Of a stretch of 64,000 nt of DNA, positions 44,282 through 55,284 are shown in pieces. The DNA comes from Piezodorus guildinii (taxonomy: Eukaryota; Arthropoda; Insecta; Hemiptera; Pentatomidae): contig CM041292.1 of NCBI GenBank assembly GCA_023052935.1, positions 100,976,426-101,040,425 of the forward strand, written 5' to 3'. The notes beneath the pieces are model-generated. The model saw only the letters and a program-made list of their open reading frames with translations. It made no database searches and was not told where the DNA came from. The translations under genes and the position numbers were made by a program. How positions within the stretch are numbered: position 1 is the first letter of the stretch; every line of letters starts with the position of its first letter.

Positions 44282-45397
44282 TTTGGGTATACCGAAAAGT
44301 TCATTTTAAGTTCATCATCAAGAGATTTTAAAATACTAATCACTTTAAAATACTACTAAAAATGAATCACAAAGCTAATGTTTATTTATATGTCTTTAAT
44401 CCTCATGTAATTAAATATGTTTACCCACTGAATTCGTCTTTATTAAGGCTCAGTAGTGCGAGTTAATTGCAAACCAACACGAGTGACGCTTCAGTTCATT
44501 TTCGGCATATTATGCAGTTCTATTTAAAAAAAGGGAAAAACGCAACCCAAACTGCAAGAAAAAATCGTGTCATACATGGTAGCGATTCAATTGCTGATAG
44601 TTGAGAAGTGGTTTTCGCTTTTTAGGTCAAGAGATTTCAATTTGGAAGTCCGAATCCAGGTCAAATCGACTGTTGTTATCATCGCCAGTCGTTACAACGT
44701 TTGGGTTCCCATGAGCTCAGTGAAAGGAACCATTTTGAAAGGATTTCATGTTGTGAATTGCTGCTAAAAAAAAATGTGGAGGATCCTTCTTTAAAACGAG
44801 TCGTTACTGGTGACAAAAAATTAATTCTCTACATCCAAACAAGCTGAAAAAAATCTTGGGGGTTGCCTTGAACGACGCCGCTTGCAACACCAAAGGACGT
44901 CTTGCATTCAAGAAAGGTGATGCTCAGTATTTGGAGGGATTGGAAGAGACCCTTACATTTTGAGCTCCTTCCACAAAACCCAGCTATCAATACGGACTTT
45001 ACGCAATCAGAAAGGAGTGCAATTCCACCAAGACAATACTAGACCCCACGTGTCTTTAAGGACTCGGCAAAAGTTATCAAGCTTTGAATGTGAGGTTTTA
45101 CCTCACCCGCCGTACTCCCCTGATATTGCTTCTTCGGATTTCCATTTTTACATTGCTTCAAAAATTTTCTAAACGGAAATCCTACTCTTCAGAAGATGAC
45201 GTAAGAAGGACTTTTTATTATTCTTCAGGAGTAAGGACAGTGATTTTTGGAAAAAGGGATAATGGACCTTCCAAGTCGTTGGAAAAGGGTAATCGCTAAC
45301 GGTTATAACTATTTTGTAGATTAAATAAATAATTTTGAGCTGTACATCAATTTTAATTTTTGTCCCAATTTCTCCACGAACTTTCCGGACAACCTAA
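44282..45397 (+). mobile_element. mariner-family DNA transposon relic (~1.1 kb)
   Basis: The right terminus (45371-45397) reads, on the minus strand, TTAGGTTGTCCGGAAAGTTC then GTGGAGA, a typical mariner-type inverted repeat. A weaker counterpart (GGGTATACCGAAAAGTTCAT) starts at about 44285. The size matches mariner elements. A transposase pseudogene fills the interior, in the orientation of the + strand. Confidence 0.82.
44450..45325 (+). pseudogene. mariner transposase pseudogene (D,D34D type)
   Basis: Pieces in shifting frames follow the order of mariner transposases: RVVTGDKKLILY-like segment near 44800 (first catalytic Asp in TGD), then LHSRKVMLSIWRDWKR (about 44905-44953), then the best piece (44960-45172) with GVQFHQDNTRPHVSLRTRQKL and EVLPHPPYSPDIASSDFHFY, containing the second (HQDN) and third (SSD) catalytic Asp. 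After a stop at 45170 comes SKDSDFWKKGIMDLPSRWKRVIANGYNY. Multiple stops and shifts make it inactive. The usual enzyme catalyses cut-and-paste insertion at TA dinucleotides. The N-terminal helix-turn-helix region is poorly preserved. Confidence 0.88.
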
Positions 45398-45440
45398 TAA
45401 TTTTGTTTGCCTTAATAAATTTGGTGTTCCAGGTTATATG

Positions 45441-46425
45441 TTTTACTTTCACTTACCAATATAGGAAATATGTAATAAGGAAAATATTGCGATCCCGAAA
45501 ATTTTCTAATTATAGTTTTTACGAAAATACACTTTTTAGGGTCCCCTGAGTCCAAATGACCAAGTCCCGCAAAAGGGTCATTGTGTGTTTGTAGGCGGAG
45601 AAGAGTGCAAATCTAGCAAAAAAAATAAAAGTCGCTACTTAACTACTTAAATTACATATTTAAGACGACCATATGTCCGACATGTTACCGCAAATATTTT
45701 ACTAAATTATGCTGACCAGAAGTGCTACACATCGATTTTCTCTAAAACGGCCCTAACGGTTTCGATTAAACTCAATATACCAATGTAAAATTTAATAGGG
45801 TTTAATATCATGAAGGTTTCATTCCGATTGAAATAGTCCGTCAGGGTTTAAATGCCTCTTTAATATTTTTAGTTATGTAGATTTAATTTATTATTTTTTT
45901 TTATTTTTTTATTATTTGATATTTACAACTGTATAGGAAAAAATACAACAAGCAAATGTGAAAAAAAGTAACAATTGGCTTGATAAAGTCTAGATTTAAT
46001 TAATCTTAAAATTAACTTTATGATCATCTTGGCATTGAAAACGAACGAAAATATATAAGTTGATAGAATTCGATATCTAACTAAAAGAGAAAAATATGTC
46101 CTATGTAATTTTATTTTTTTATTTATTTTTTTTTTTGGTAATAAAAACAGTAATAGAGACGTATAACATACAGTTGGGAAGCTGAAGATTTTATAAAAAA
46201 ATATTATCTTGGACACAAAGTAGTAAAATTAATTGAAGAGTAAGGAAAAACGCATAATATTAACTGATATTTGCAGATAACAATATAATTAGTTATTTAA
46301 TGAAACCCATGTTTCCATTAAAACTCAATGTAATTACCTTTTCCATCACTAATTTTTTTTTTAATGTTCATGAATTGATTTTAAAAGCGAGGTGAATGAA
46401 AGACGTGTTTTGCATGCACAAGATT
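45441..46425 (-). mobile_element. Family A repeat, copy 7 (near full length)
   Basis: Both ends present: TTTTACTTTCACTTACCAATA at the right end in reverse, and GCGAGGTGAATGAAAGACGT then GTTTTGC at about 46387-46412 as the left end. Internal landmarks (CCAAGTCCCGCAAAAGGGTC, AATATCATGAAGGTTTCATT, GAATTCGATATCTAACTAAA) are in the expected order. A 102-bp retroinsertion with an 11-bp duplication lies at 45889-45990. It starts 44 bp after the mariner end. Confidence 0.87.
45889..45990 (-). mobile_element. Ultra-short 5'-truncated J2-type retroinsertion with 11-bp TSD
   Basis: TAGATTTAATT flanks the 102-bp insert (45878-45888 and 45991-46001). The insert begins with a T-rich run and TGATATTTACAACTGTAT followed by ...AATACAACAAG, the 3'-end sequence shared with the J2 remnants at 46900, 49740 and 59025. 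The polarity is therefore minus with its poly-A side at the left. It landed inside an existing family A copy. Confidence 0.85.
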
Positions 46426-46875
46426 TTTTTTTTTAATTTAAGAACAGCTTTTTAAGGAGACATTTTTTAAAAATTATTATTCTGGACTATAGGTTATAAT
46501 AAATCGAAATAATATTCTAGTCCATGTTGTACTAAAATTATATAATATTAAACTAAAATCATGCATTCGAAGAATTTGTCTTTTTACAATTCGATTTATG
46601 GCTTCAGCTAAGAAATAATCCCTATCACAGATCAAGTTCTCTTACAGAAAAAAAGTTGTAGATGATTAACCTGAAACGAATGAGAAAAAAAAAAAAAAAA
46701 AAAAAAAGTCCAGTTCCATGATATGGTTTTTGAAATCAAAGGCTCAGGATCGAGAAATAAGCTGTGATGAAATGGATCCTTAGATCACTAAAGTTATATT
46801 GACGCTGTGGTAAATGATATTGCAGCCACGGATACAGATATTCCTGAAAAGAAGGAAAACTGCCTAAATATTATA

Positions 46876-47545
46876 ACATTTATTTTATATATTTTTAAAA
46901 ATTATTTATTGATATTTACAACTGTATTATACAATACAACTAATAAATAAGCAAAAGAGAATAGATTTGAACAAGACATGTAGAGAAGCTATCCATCGGC
47001 AGTGCTCTAAAAATATTCTAAACTAGAAGGTCTCGAGACTATCTTCTTTTCAAACGCCTCGGGGGATTATCAGAGGGGAATAAGATTGAAACTAATTTGT
47101 TAGAGTGGAAATGAAGTTTGTCATGGAAGGAAAGGTATCTGGTTCGGGCCAAATTAGTAACATACGTAACATTATGGTCATTATCGCTGAGTTTGTTCGT
47201 GACAAAGTAGGGTGCGTTGAGTATTGAACGAAGGATTTTGGATTGTAAAGATTGGATTCGAGTGGAATTTGGAGGTTTAGTTAAGAACCAAAGCTCAATT
47301 CCATGCGTCCAGATTGGTCTTATAATAGTAATGTAAATGAACCGTTTGTAAGTTTAGTAGAAGATTAGAACGTTTGCCTAGGAAGTGGTGAAGTAGCCAA
47401 AAACGTCTTGCAGTTTCTAGTCCTTTAAGTCTTATATTAGGATTCCAAGTGAGTCGTTTGTCAAGATGGAGTCCTGGATATCGGATCTATTCAAAAGAGA
47501 CTAGAGGAGATTTAATAAAGGAGACTGTAAGGCAGGAAGTTTATG
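46876..47545 (-). pseudogene. J2 Jockey-like element, 3' end and RT C-terminal remnant (a)
   Basis: The 3' terminus reads, in the element sense, ATACAGTTGTAAATATCAATAAATAA. Upstream in sense, shifting frames give YPGLHLDKRLTWNPNIRLKGLETARRFWLLHHFLGKRSNL and a PRRLKR-type end. These are counterparts of RYLGLLLDKRLTWNPHTRLKRQELNRRFGQLYRLL in J1. Stops and shifts are frequent. The endonuclease and palm are missing, as expected from 5' truncation. Confidence 0.78.
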
Positions 47546-47649
47546 ATAATTAAATTCATTCAAAGACAACATTATTAACATTAAGACAACATAAAATTAA
47601 TTTCAAAACAACATTTTGTGTATATTTGAAACATTTTAATATAAATAAA

Positions 47650-48260
47650 TTTGAAACAAATTTTCTAATTCCAGTTTTCAACGATAAAACACGTTTAGAG
47701 ACGCCTGTCTCCAATTGAGCAAGTCCCGAAAAAATGTAGGTGTGTGTGCTAAGTCTAACTCAAAAACGCATAAAACTGAAATTTCATTTTTCGGAAGATT
47801 GTATGCCTGTGATGTAACAGTAACCTTTAAATCAAATTCAGTTAACTAGAAGGACCACTTTTTATTGTGCATTTGGAACCGTTTTACGATTTTCTCAAAG
47901 CGGCTCTAATGATTTTGATTAAATTCGATATATAGATGTACAATTCAATGGGGTTTAATATTGTGTAGGTTTCATTTTGATTGAAACGGCCCGTCTTTTC
48001 AATTACATTGTCATAGCCTGTTAATTATTTTTTAATTAATTTAGTTTTGTAGATTCGTAACAATTAACCATGACATTGTATTAGCATTAATAAAAAACGT
48101 CGAAATGTTAAAGTTGAATGAATTAGATGACCAACTAAAGGAGAAAATAGAAAAAATATATTTTTAAGTAAATTATTTTTTTTCGAACATAACAACGGTA
48201 ATAATAGCTTTCTAACGTTATGTTATACATCTATTTTACCGTTGGAGACATAAAATAAAA
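47650..48260 (-). mobile_element. Family A repeat, copy 8 (both ends missing)
   Basis: Contains, on the + strand, AATTCCAGTTTTCAACGA, AGCAAGTCCCGAAAAAATGT, CCGTTTTACGATTTTCTCAA, GATGACCAACTAAAGGAGAA and ATACATCTATTTTACCGTTG. It ends close to the foldback element starting at 48276, which may have inserted in it. Confidence 0.75.
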
Positions 48261-48275
48261 ATAAAATATAATGGA

Positions 48276-48740
48276 ACATTTAAAAAAGCACATACTGCCT
48301 TCCATTCCTCATAAAGTCACTTTATTTCACAAGTCTTTAAACATTTTTTTTTTTCATCCTAGTCGACGTTTCGGGGTTGTTTCCCCATTTTCAAGACTTA
48401 TTCCTTTTTCCTTATAAAATTGTTACATCATTTTTCATCTTTCACTACATCTCATAGCACACTGCTACTTGTCTATATTGGCTCACTGTTTCCATTATTT
48501 ATAAAAAAAAAATAATAATAATAATGGAAACAGTGAGCCAATATAAACAAGTAGCAGTGTGCTATGAGATGTAGTGAAAGATGAAAAATGATGTAACAAT
48601 TTTATAAGGAAAAAGGAATAAGTCTTAAAAATGGGGAAATAACCCCGAAACGTCGACTAGGATGAAAAAAAATGTTTAAAGACTTGTGAAATAAAGTGAC
48701 TTTATGAGGAATGGAAGGCAGTATGTGCTTTTTTAAATGT
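48276..48740. mobile_element. Near-perfect foldback element (2 x ~222 bp) with hammerhead-like motif
   Basis: The left arm (48276-48499) and right arm (48520-48740) are reverse complements apart from a handful of mismatches, around a 20-nt A-rich loop. Each arm has a motif that, read on the strand of the right arm, gives AGTC, an A-rich core, TGGGG, loop, CCCC, GAAA, CGTC, GACT (48621-48658; mirrored at 48361-48398). The outer AGTC/GACT and GGGG/CCCC can pair. AATAAAGTGACTTTATGAGG lies downstream. The architecture suggests a small non-autonomous element, possibly Penelope-like or retrozyme-like. No ORF. Confidence 0.8.
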
Positions 48741-49719
48741 CAGGTATTCTTCTTGTGACAAAACTAGGTGGCTGAACGTTCTATAGGCTGGTTTGCTTGA
48801 TGAGTTCAAAGCTCTATTAATATCTATTGAATGAAAATGATTTTCTATTTTTTCCACGATGTGTTTCTTATATTTTAGTAATCCTGTAACATAACTCTGG
48901 CTAAATTCCTTTATACGTCCAAAAGTTCATATATTCAACACCTGCAACACCCAGTCGAACTCAGTCGTAGCTTCTCTCAGCGTTCTCAGTCTGTTGAAGC
49001 ATAAGCTGGTAGGTAACCTCGAGTAATGTTGAGCGTCTTGCCCAGAAGTTAATGACCTCTTTCATGATCACAACACTCAAAGAGCTTCAATAGGTCTCCA
49101 ATCGAATGATGTAGTTCGGCACATTTTTGGCCAGAGTAGAATGTTCTTGAGACATTTTAGTTGCATAGTTTCTACTACTTTTCATATACAGGTATGTGAA
49201 CATAAAAAGACATGCTCTGGCTTCTTAGTATAATCTACAGGTCAAAGATTACGAAAGAACAACAACTTGATTATAGATTATATATGCTATTTTAACAATA
49301 TGATCACTTTGTTTTATACACAAAATAGATATTTTCCAATAAGTTTAAATGTTTCTGGTCTTAAATATTCCAACTGTGCAAGCTAAAAGCTTTTACCTGA
49401 AGAGCTCAAAGAGCACTTGTTTTTAAGCATCAGTGACTATGTAGATAATCGTATAGTCACATGATAAAATTTGTGCTCAGATGGCAAAAATGGTATAAGT
49501 CACTTTTTCTAGAATTAAATTATTGTAGTTTTACATTCTGGAAAGTCATTAGATTATTTTTCGAAGGTGGCATAATGTCATAACTGTTTCTCATTCAGTT
49601 TATGAGTGAATAACTCTACGTTATACGAATAAACAAACCATATTCAAAACATAAACGAGTGGACACTCCATACTGTGAAAAACTCTCATTTCTTTAATAA
49701 AATACTTATATTGGTCTAA
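48741..49719. other. Unassigned DNA
   Basis: No domain, repeat or RNA gene recognised. Confidence 0.4.
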
Positions 49720-50480
49720 AACTTTTTTTATTTTTTAAATAAATTTACAACTATATTGATTCAATACAACAAGTAAATAGGATTGATATGAGACTAAGAC
49801 ACATGATTGTCCTGTGAAGAAACTACCCTTTGGTAAAACTGTAATGTCCAATTTATGGTAAGAGGTCTCTTGGCCATCTTCTTTTAAGTCACCTCTGGGG
49901 ATTGTCAGAAATAGATGTTGAGGAGAGGTCACGGATAAGCGTGTTTGAGTGGGCAGGGAGTTTGGAATGAAAGGGTGTATATTTTGATCGGGCTAAGGCT
50001 TCAACTAATTGATCTGAGGAATATTTAGGTCTTTATGGATAATTTTATTTGTAACAAAGTATGGAGCATTAAGAAATTTTCGAAGGATCTTGGATAGCAG
50101 AGATTGGATGCGAGAGGAATGTGATGGCTTAGTGAACCCACATAACTCAATGCCGTAGGTCCAAATAGGCCTTATAATGGTTATATAAATGAGATTTTTA
50201 AAGTAAATAGGAAGTTGTGAGCGTTTGTCCAGTATGGGTTTTAGAAATCGGTATCTACGAGCAGTTTCCAGTTTTTTCAGTCTCGTATGAGGCTTCCATG
50301 TGAGACGTTTGTCTAGGTTTAGTCTTAAGTACCGAATTTGTTCAACAGGAGTAAGATATTGTTAAAGGATACGGTGGGGCAGGAAGTCATTGGCTTACGA
50401 CGTAGAGTGAAGGTTATTTGATAGGATTTATTTTAATTCTCCAGTTCTGACACCATTCTTCGATGGCTGAGGTCTAAAAC
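49720..50480 (-). pseudogene. J2 Jockey-like element, 3' end and RT C-terminal remnant (b)
   Basis: Sense-strand pieces read EEWCQNWRIKIN, then LDKRLTWKPHTRLKKLETARRYRFL in shifting frames, PIWTYGIELCGFTKPSHSSRIQSLLSKILRKFLNAPYFVTNKIIHKDLNIP, and PQRRLKRRWPRDL. This covers the same RT C-terminal region as J1 codons ~700-892. The 3' tail resembles the other J2 copies (AATATAGTTGTAAATTTATT). Frames are broken at many places. The WCQNWRIKI block links it to the fragment at 4215-4615. Confidence 0.8.
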
Positions 50481-51599
50481 TAAACAGAGTAAAAAACTCG
50501 CAAATTTTATAAGACATGAAGAATAGTTACTAACATGATTTCAACAAGTAGATTTATAGTCATAAAAATAAATAATTCCTTTTATATGCCCCCTAATCAA
50601 CAAGTTAGTTAGAAAATACGTCATTCCTAACTTGGAAAGGGATCGGCCTAGCCAATTATTAATTTGAGATAGTGAAGTTGTCAATCAATTAGCCCTAGAA
50701 CCCGATAGGATGGGCTACAAGTCACAATAAGTTCCAAGCCCTCACGTCTCCCAATCGATTCTCGCTGAGGACTTCCATTTAGCGTCACATCCTGCCTCTG
50801 CACACACTCACTTCAGGCTCCCTCTGAAAAGGCCTTCGCCAACGTAGAAATTACTTCGGGACATGCATGATTCACTAAGGTAAGAAAAGCAGAGCAAACA
50901 CTATTAACGAATAAAAGAGTTCTTTTCACTTTCTTATTGTCAAGTTGTTAGGCATAAATAACATCAATACTACCTTATCTAATCACACATTATTTATTTG
51001 TTCACCAAAAAGTCATTCCTAAGTTCGAATACAATGCCATAGGATTTATTAGTATGTTTAACCAATATGAAAAAAAACAATTTACCGATTAAAAAATAAA
51101 AACAAGAACTTAAAAACACATAAAATTCTGGCAAATACATCGACATTTTAATTAAAACAAACCTCAACTTTTATGCTTTAGTTGTAGCCGGTCTGAAAGG
51201 CTTCAAATCTAAACATTCGGTCTCAAATGTACCTTAACTTTCATAACGTTTGATAAAGTTTAATAATCACTTTTTTTTTATTAATGCGACTAAAAGGGGG
51301 AGCTTGTTTTAGAAGAGCACGAATCACCCGAATAAATATTTATATACTTATAATATTATGTGTTTCGTTCATCTGGTATTATTGTATAATTATATAAATT
51401 GTTCTCTCTCTACAAACACAGTGCTGATGTGATTATGTTTTATAAAATGAAATAGTTATTCATAATAAGATTTTTTATTTAAGAACACAACAAACTTGGC
51501 GATGAGGATGGGATGATCCATAGCATAACCTTTAATGTGTACATATAGATTGTGCTAGACCTTTTTAAGCTCTATTTCCACGCTTTTGTTGATTCAATT
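50481..51599. other. Unassigned DNA
   Basis: No repeat or domain recognised. Confidence 0.4.
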
Positions 51600-51815
51600 C
51601 AAAGTAGGCTGGAATTCGCTCCACAACCACTAGAGCTACTTATGGACATTTTTTGCACCCATGGGTCCCTAAAATTATGGTATCGGATAACGCAACTATT
51701 TTCCACAGTGACTTTTTAAAAACCTGTTGCCTGTACAATGGAATTTTGAAAAAGATTATAGTGCCAGGGCATCCTGCCTTCAACGGTTCGGCTGAACGCT
51801 ATATACAAACTTGAA
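51600..51815 (+). pseudogene. Gypsy-like retroelement integrase core fragment
   Basis: The frame at 51650-51813 reads IMVSDNATIFHSDFLKTCCLYNGILKKIIVPGHPAFNGSAERYIQT, shown here in two parts: IMVSDNATIFHSDFLK and KIIVPGHPAFNGSAERYIQT. The Asp at 51686-51688 and the Glu at 51794-51796 are separated by exactly 35 residues, as in the DD35E catalytic triad of retroelement integrases, and H-P-x-x-N-G-x-A-E-R is the Gypsy-type signature. Upstream, LELLMDIFCTHGSLK in another frame is the segment before the second Asp, so one frameshift lies near 51668. The first Asp, zinc finger, RT and LTRs are not found. A stop follows at 51815. Confidence 0.82.
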
Positions 51816-51987
51816 ACTAAAACTCAACTGTATTACCGTTGTTAGACTATGTCATGTGACTGAAATAGTCAAAACGCAGGACCTTTTTCAAGTTTGTGAT
51901 TAATTGCATAATTCTGTGAATCTCTATATCTAAAAATGTATTTTATTTTATTTATAATTACACTATTTTCAGATTCAAGAACACAAG

Positions 51988-51991
<4 letters not shown>

Positions 51992-52063
<72 letters not shown>
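51992..52063. repeat. (TA)n microsatellite, ~72 bp
   Basis: TA repeat with one interruption near 52022. Confidence 0.96.
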
Positions 52064-52068
<5 letters not shown>

Positions 52069-52362
52069 CGGGCTATTCGTCCTCATCTAAATATATATCA
52101 GGCACAACTGCTCGACATCGTGTCTAGGCCGCCTACAGTAGCTTCCATTAGCTGGCTCTTTCTTGTGCAGCATTTCTCCAGTCCTTAAGGGCGCGTTTTT
52201 ACTGCACGCCTTTTGGAGACTGAAGCGGTAGCGTGCTCCTAGACTTTTATTCTATTCTATCACTCTTCAGTCCCTAAAAAAACGCGTGAAGTATAAGCGC
52301 GCCCCAACGCTTCAGCAAGCGTCTTCTTGACCAATTACGAAGGTATATAATCGAAAACTTTT

Positions 52363-52893
52363 AGTGCGCTCAACACACGACTTTCACTTACCTCCGCAGT
52401 AAAAATCAATTAAAGCATTTTTAATTACATATAGAAATAAAAATAAATTGTTAAAGAATTCATTAAATTCAATTTTAGTAGAAACATGTGGACTATTAAA
52501 TAATCTATTATATTTTTATCTACAAAAACCAGTTAGTTTTATCTGATTTTCGCCACTCTACATTACCCTTTACAATTCCGTGTATCAGATAATATATTTT
52601 CTAAAATATTTAGCTATCAAACGGTATATTATACATCTATATTACTATTCTTGTGTTCGAAAACACAAAAATTATATTTAAAAAATAGTTTTGCTGTTTT
52701 ATCCTTTAGTTGGTCATCAAATTCGTCCAACCTGTCTATTTAGCCGTCCTTCATCAATGCTAATAAGACGATGTACCTAATTTTTTTAAATCGACTAAAT
52801 TAAAGGTACTTTAGAAGAAGAAAATTTAAAATATCTCTATTTAAGCTCTGTCAGACTATTTCAATCATAATGAAACCTACATGATGATCGGAC
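52363..52893 (+). mobile_element. Family A repeat, copy 9 (right half missing)
   Basis: GTGCGCTCAACACACGACTT then TCACTTACCTCCG begins it. CCTTTAGTTGGTCATC, TTAAAGGTACTTTAGAAG and ATGAAACCTACATGATG follow. It breaks off at about 52893 into unrelated sequence. Confidence 0.83.
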
Positions 52894-53019
52894 AAACCTT
52901 CACCCGTCAAAGAACTTGACGTGCCTCCTCCTGATGAACTCTGGCACCTAGGGAAGGTAGAGTTCCTCATGGATGGTGGCATTTCTCGCCCGCTGGCGCG
53001 TGGTTCCTTTGGCTATTAA

Positions 53020-54110
53020 AAAATTCTAAAATAATCACTTAGTTTTATAGGCTATTCATCACTCTCTATTAAATTATAAAAACTTGTGTATGAGATAATA
53101 TTTTTTCTAAAATCTCAAGCTTTCCAACGGTATATCACACATGTATATTACTGTTCTTATGTTCAAAAACAAAAAAAAAACATTAAAAATATATTTTTCT
53201 CATCATTGTCGTCATTGTTCTTTTGTTCTAATATTTGTTCGTTAATTATCAGGCCGATTTGCAAAAGAAATTCTTGAATATTTTTTTAAAATCTAAAAGG
53301 CGGCTGAAAAACTGTTAAGTTTTTTTTTTGAAAAATGACATTTTAAAAAAATTATGACGACGCTGGTGAAAAGCGGTAAAATTAAAAGATAATTGAGATG
53401 GATATGCATGAAGCTTGAAAATGGCCCTAGAGGCTGAAACGTCGCGATACTGGAATAAATAAAGTGTTTTAAAAAAAATATTCAAGAATTTCTTTTGCAA
53501 ATCGGCCTGATAATTAACGAACAAAAATTAAAAATATATTTTTTCAGTTTTTTTCCTTTAGTTGGGTATCGAATTCATTCAATTTATATATTTACCTGTT
53601 TATCATCAGTGGTAACAAGATAATAAAGTTATTTTTAAAGAATCAAGAAAATTAAAGTTACTTTAGAAGAAGAAAATGTAAGATATCGGCATTTAAGCCC
53701 TGTCAAACTATTTTAATCAGAATGAAACCTACATGGTATTGAAGCCTATTGAACTTTACATCAAAATAGGGAGTTTAAACAAAATCGTCGGAAACGTTTT
53801 GGAGGAAATCGTAAAAAGGTGCAAAATGCATGGTATAAAGCGGCTCTTCTGGTTAGCTTATTTCAATGAAAAAGTTTTATTTTATCGGGCTTATAGTTGT
53901 CTTAAATATGAAATTTGAGTTTGATAGGACTTTTCGTTTTCTCCCGAGAGTTGCCATACACACACAAATAGACCTTTTTGCTGGGCTTGGTTATTTGGAC
54001 TCAGGGGACCCTAAATTGTGTATTTCCGTTGAAAACTGGATTCGAAAATTTTCACGATCGCAATACTTTTCTTTACTACATATTTCATATATAGGTAAGT
54101 GAAAGTAAAA
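53020..54110 (+). mobile_element. Family A repeat, copy 10 (left end missing, nested insertion)
   Basis: Starts within the left third (AATAATCACTTAGTTTTATAGG), contains AGCTTTCCAACGGTATATCA, ATCGGCATTTAAGCCC, CTTATAGTTGTCTTAAATAT, TTGGTTATTTGGACTCAGGG and CACGATCGCAATACTTTTCT, and ends TATATAGGTAAGTGAAAGTA. A 328-bp foldback element with a 17-bp duplication interrupts it at 53199-53526. Confidence 0.86.
53199..53526 (+). mobile_element. Foldback element with ~54-bp arms and hammerhead-like motif, 17-bp TSD
   Basis: ATTAAAAATATATTTTT is found at 53182-53198 and 53527-53543, duplicating family A target sequence. Inside, 53236-53289 (TGTTCGTTAATTATCAGGCC...) is an essentially perfect reverse complement of 53469-53523 (ending GGCCTGATAATTAACGAACA). 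Upstream of the right arm lies TTGAAAATGG...GGCTGAAACGTCGC (53415-53445), then AATAAATAAAGTG. The unequal ends (about 37 bp precede the left arm) resemble Penelope-like insertions, where an inverted piece of the 3' end precedes the element. No ORF of note. Confidence 0.8.
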
Positions 54111-55284
54111 ATAAATATAAAATGAGTAATTTTAAACAAGCAACCACCGCCAGATATCATCTTGTTTTTCTTTTACAATAAACAATTTCAATTTCCAGAA
54201 AAAAAAAAGAGCTTAAAACATTTAACTGTAAAACGCCCCTCAAATTATTTTCGTTATCATTTCTTTATAATAAAGAGAGTAAATCTTTATTAAAATAAGC
54301 TGAGTGATTTAATCTCGTTGAATTTAGGTTTCGAATCGACCACTGCTCCATTTTATTGAATTAATGAGAGTATCAGGATAAGCGGAGATGAATAATACTT
54401 TCGTGAAGCAATAAAGACTGGAACAGAACTAAATCCTCTTTAGCTCAATCTAAATTGGACTTGGTTTTTTATTCGCTTTATGATTCATTTATTTTACTTC
54501 TCTAAGTGCCGAAAGGTAGAAGTGATACGAAATCGACTATCATTTATTTTATCAAAATATGATTAATCCTTCAGAAGCCGATTCCTACTTTAATATATTA
54601 TATATGGGCATTCCTGTTGTCATTTCTTGATCAATGTTCCTGACAGGGCATTTTTTTTTCAGACTATATTCAGGCGTAGGTTGGAAAAAGTTCATATTTC
54701 TGAGAAATAAAAATTATATTTTATCGTCTTTTCCCTTCTAATTAATTTCAGTAAGAGATATATACTGCTGTTTTATGTTAAATTTGAGTTATTTATAAGC
54801 TTTCTTAATATTTTTGTTACTCGGTAAAATGGTATAACAAAAATATATCCTATATTAGTAAGATTTAGATTTTATACTTCGATATTTAATGCTAACTGCT
54901 TTGATTAAAAATTGGAATATTACTTCTAATTTAATAAGTTGTAAATTCTTTAAGGTGAAGGTACTGTGAATAAAATTGGAGTCTGATTTAACATCAACAC
55001 TCTTTTAAAATTAGTATAAAAATTAAAATTAGTATTAGAAATAATATTGGAATTAGAATTAAAATTCAAATTTAATGAAATTATGTTTTTAGTTATTTTG
55101 TTTCATGCTTAATTTTTTTAATTGATTTTATCTATTTTCAGGAATTTAACGTCAATTTATAGATTATTAACATTTTTACAACATAAATTTATTACAATTC
55201 ATTATTGTTACATAATTTTCAGGATATAATTGCGAGATTGAATATTTTATATTGACGATATTATGTACTAGCAGATAAAATTGT
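54111..55284. other. Unassigned AT-rich DNA
   Basis: No ORF over 60 codons. A low-complexity stretch of AAATTAGTAT-like units lies at about 55005-55080. Confidence 0.45.

Noticed and set aside
48276..48740. Interpretation as a plain mariner- or hAT-type MITE
   Set aside because: The arms make up almost the whole element, the loop is only 20 nt, and no TA or 8-bp target duplication is evident. A foldback or Penelope-like origin fits better, though it is not proven.
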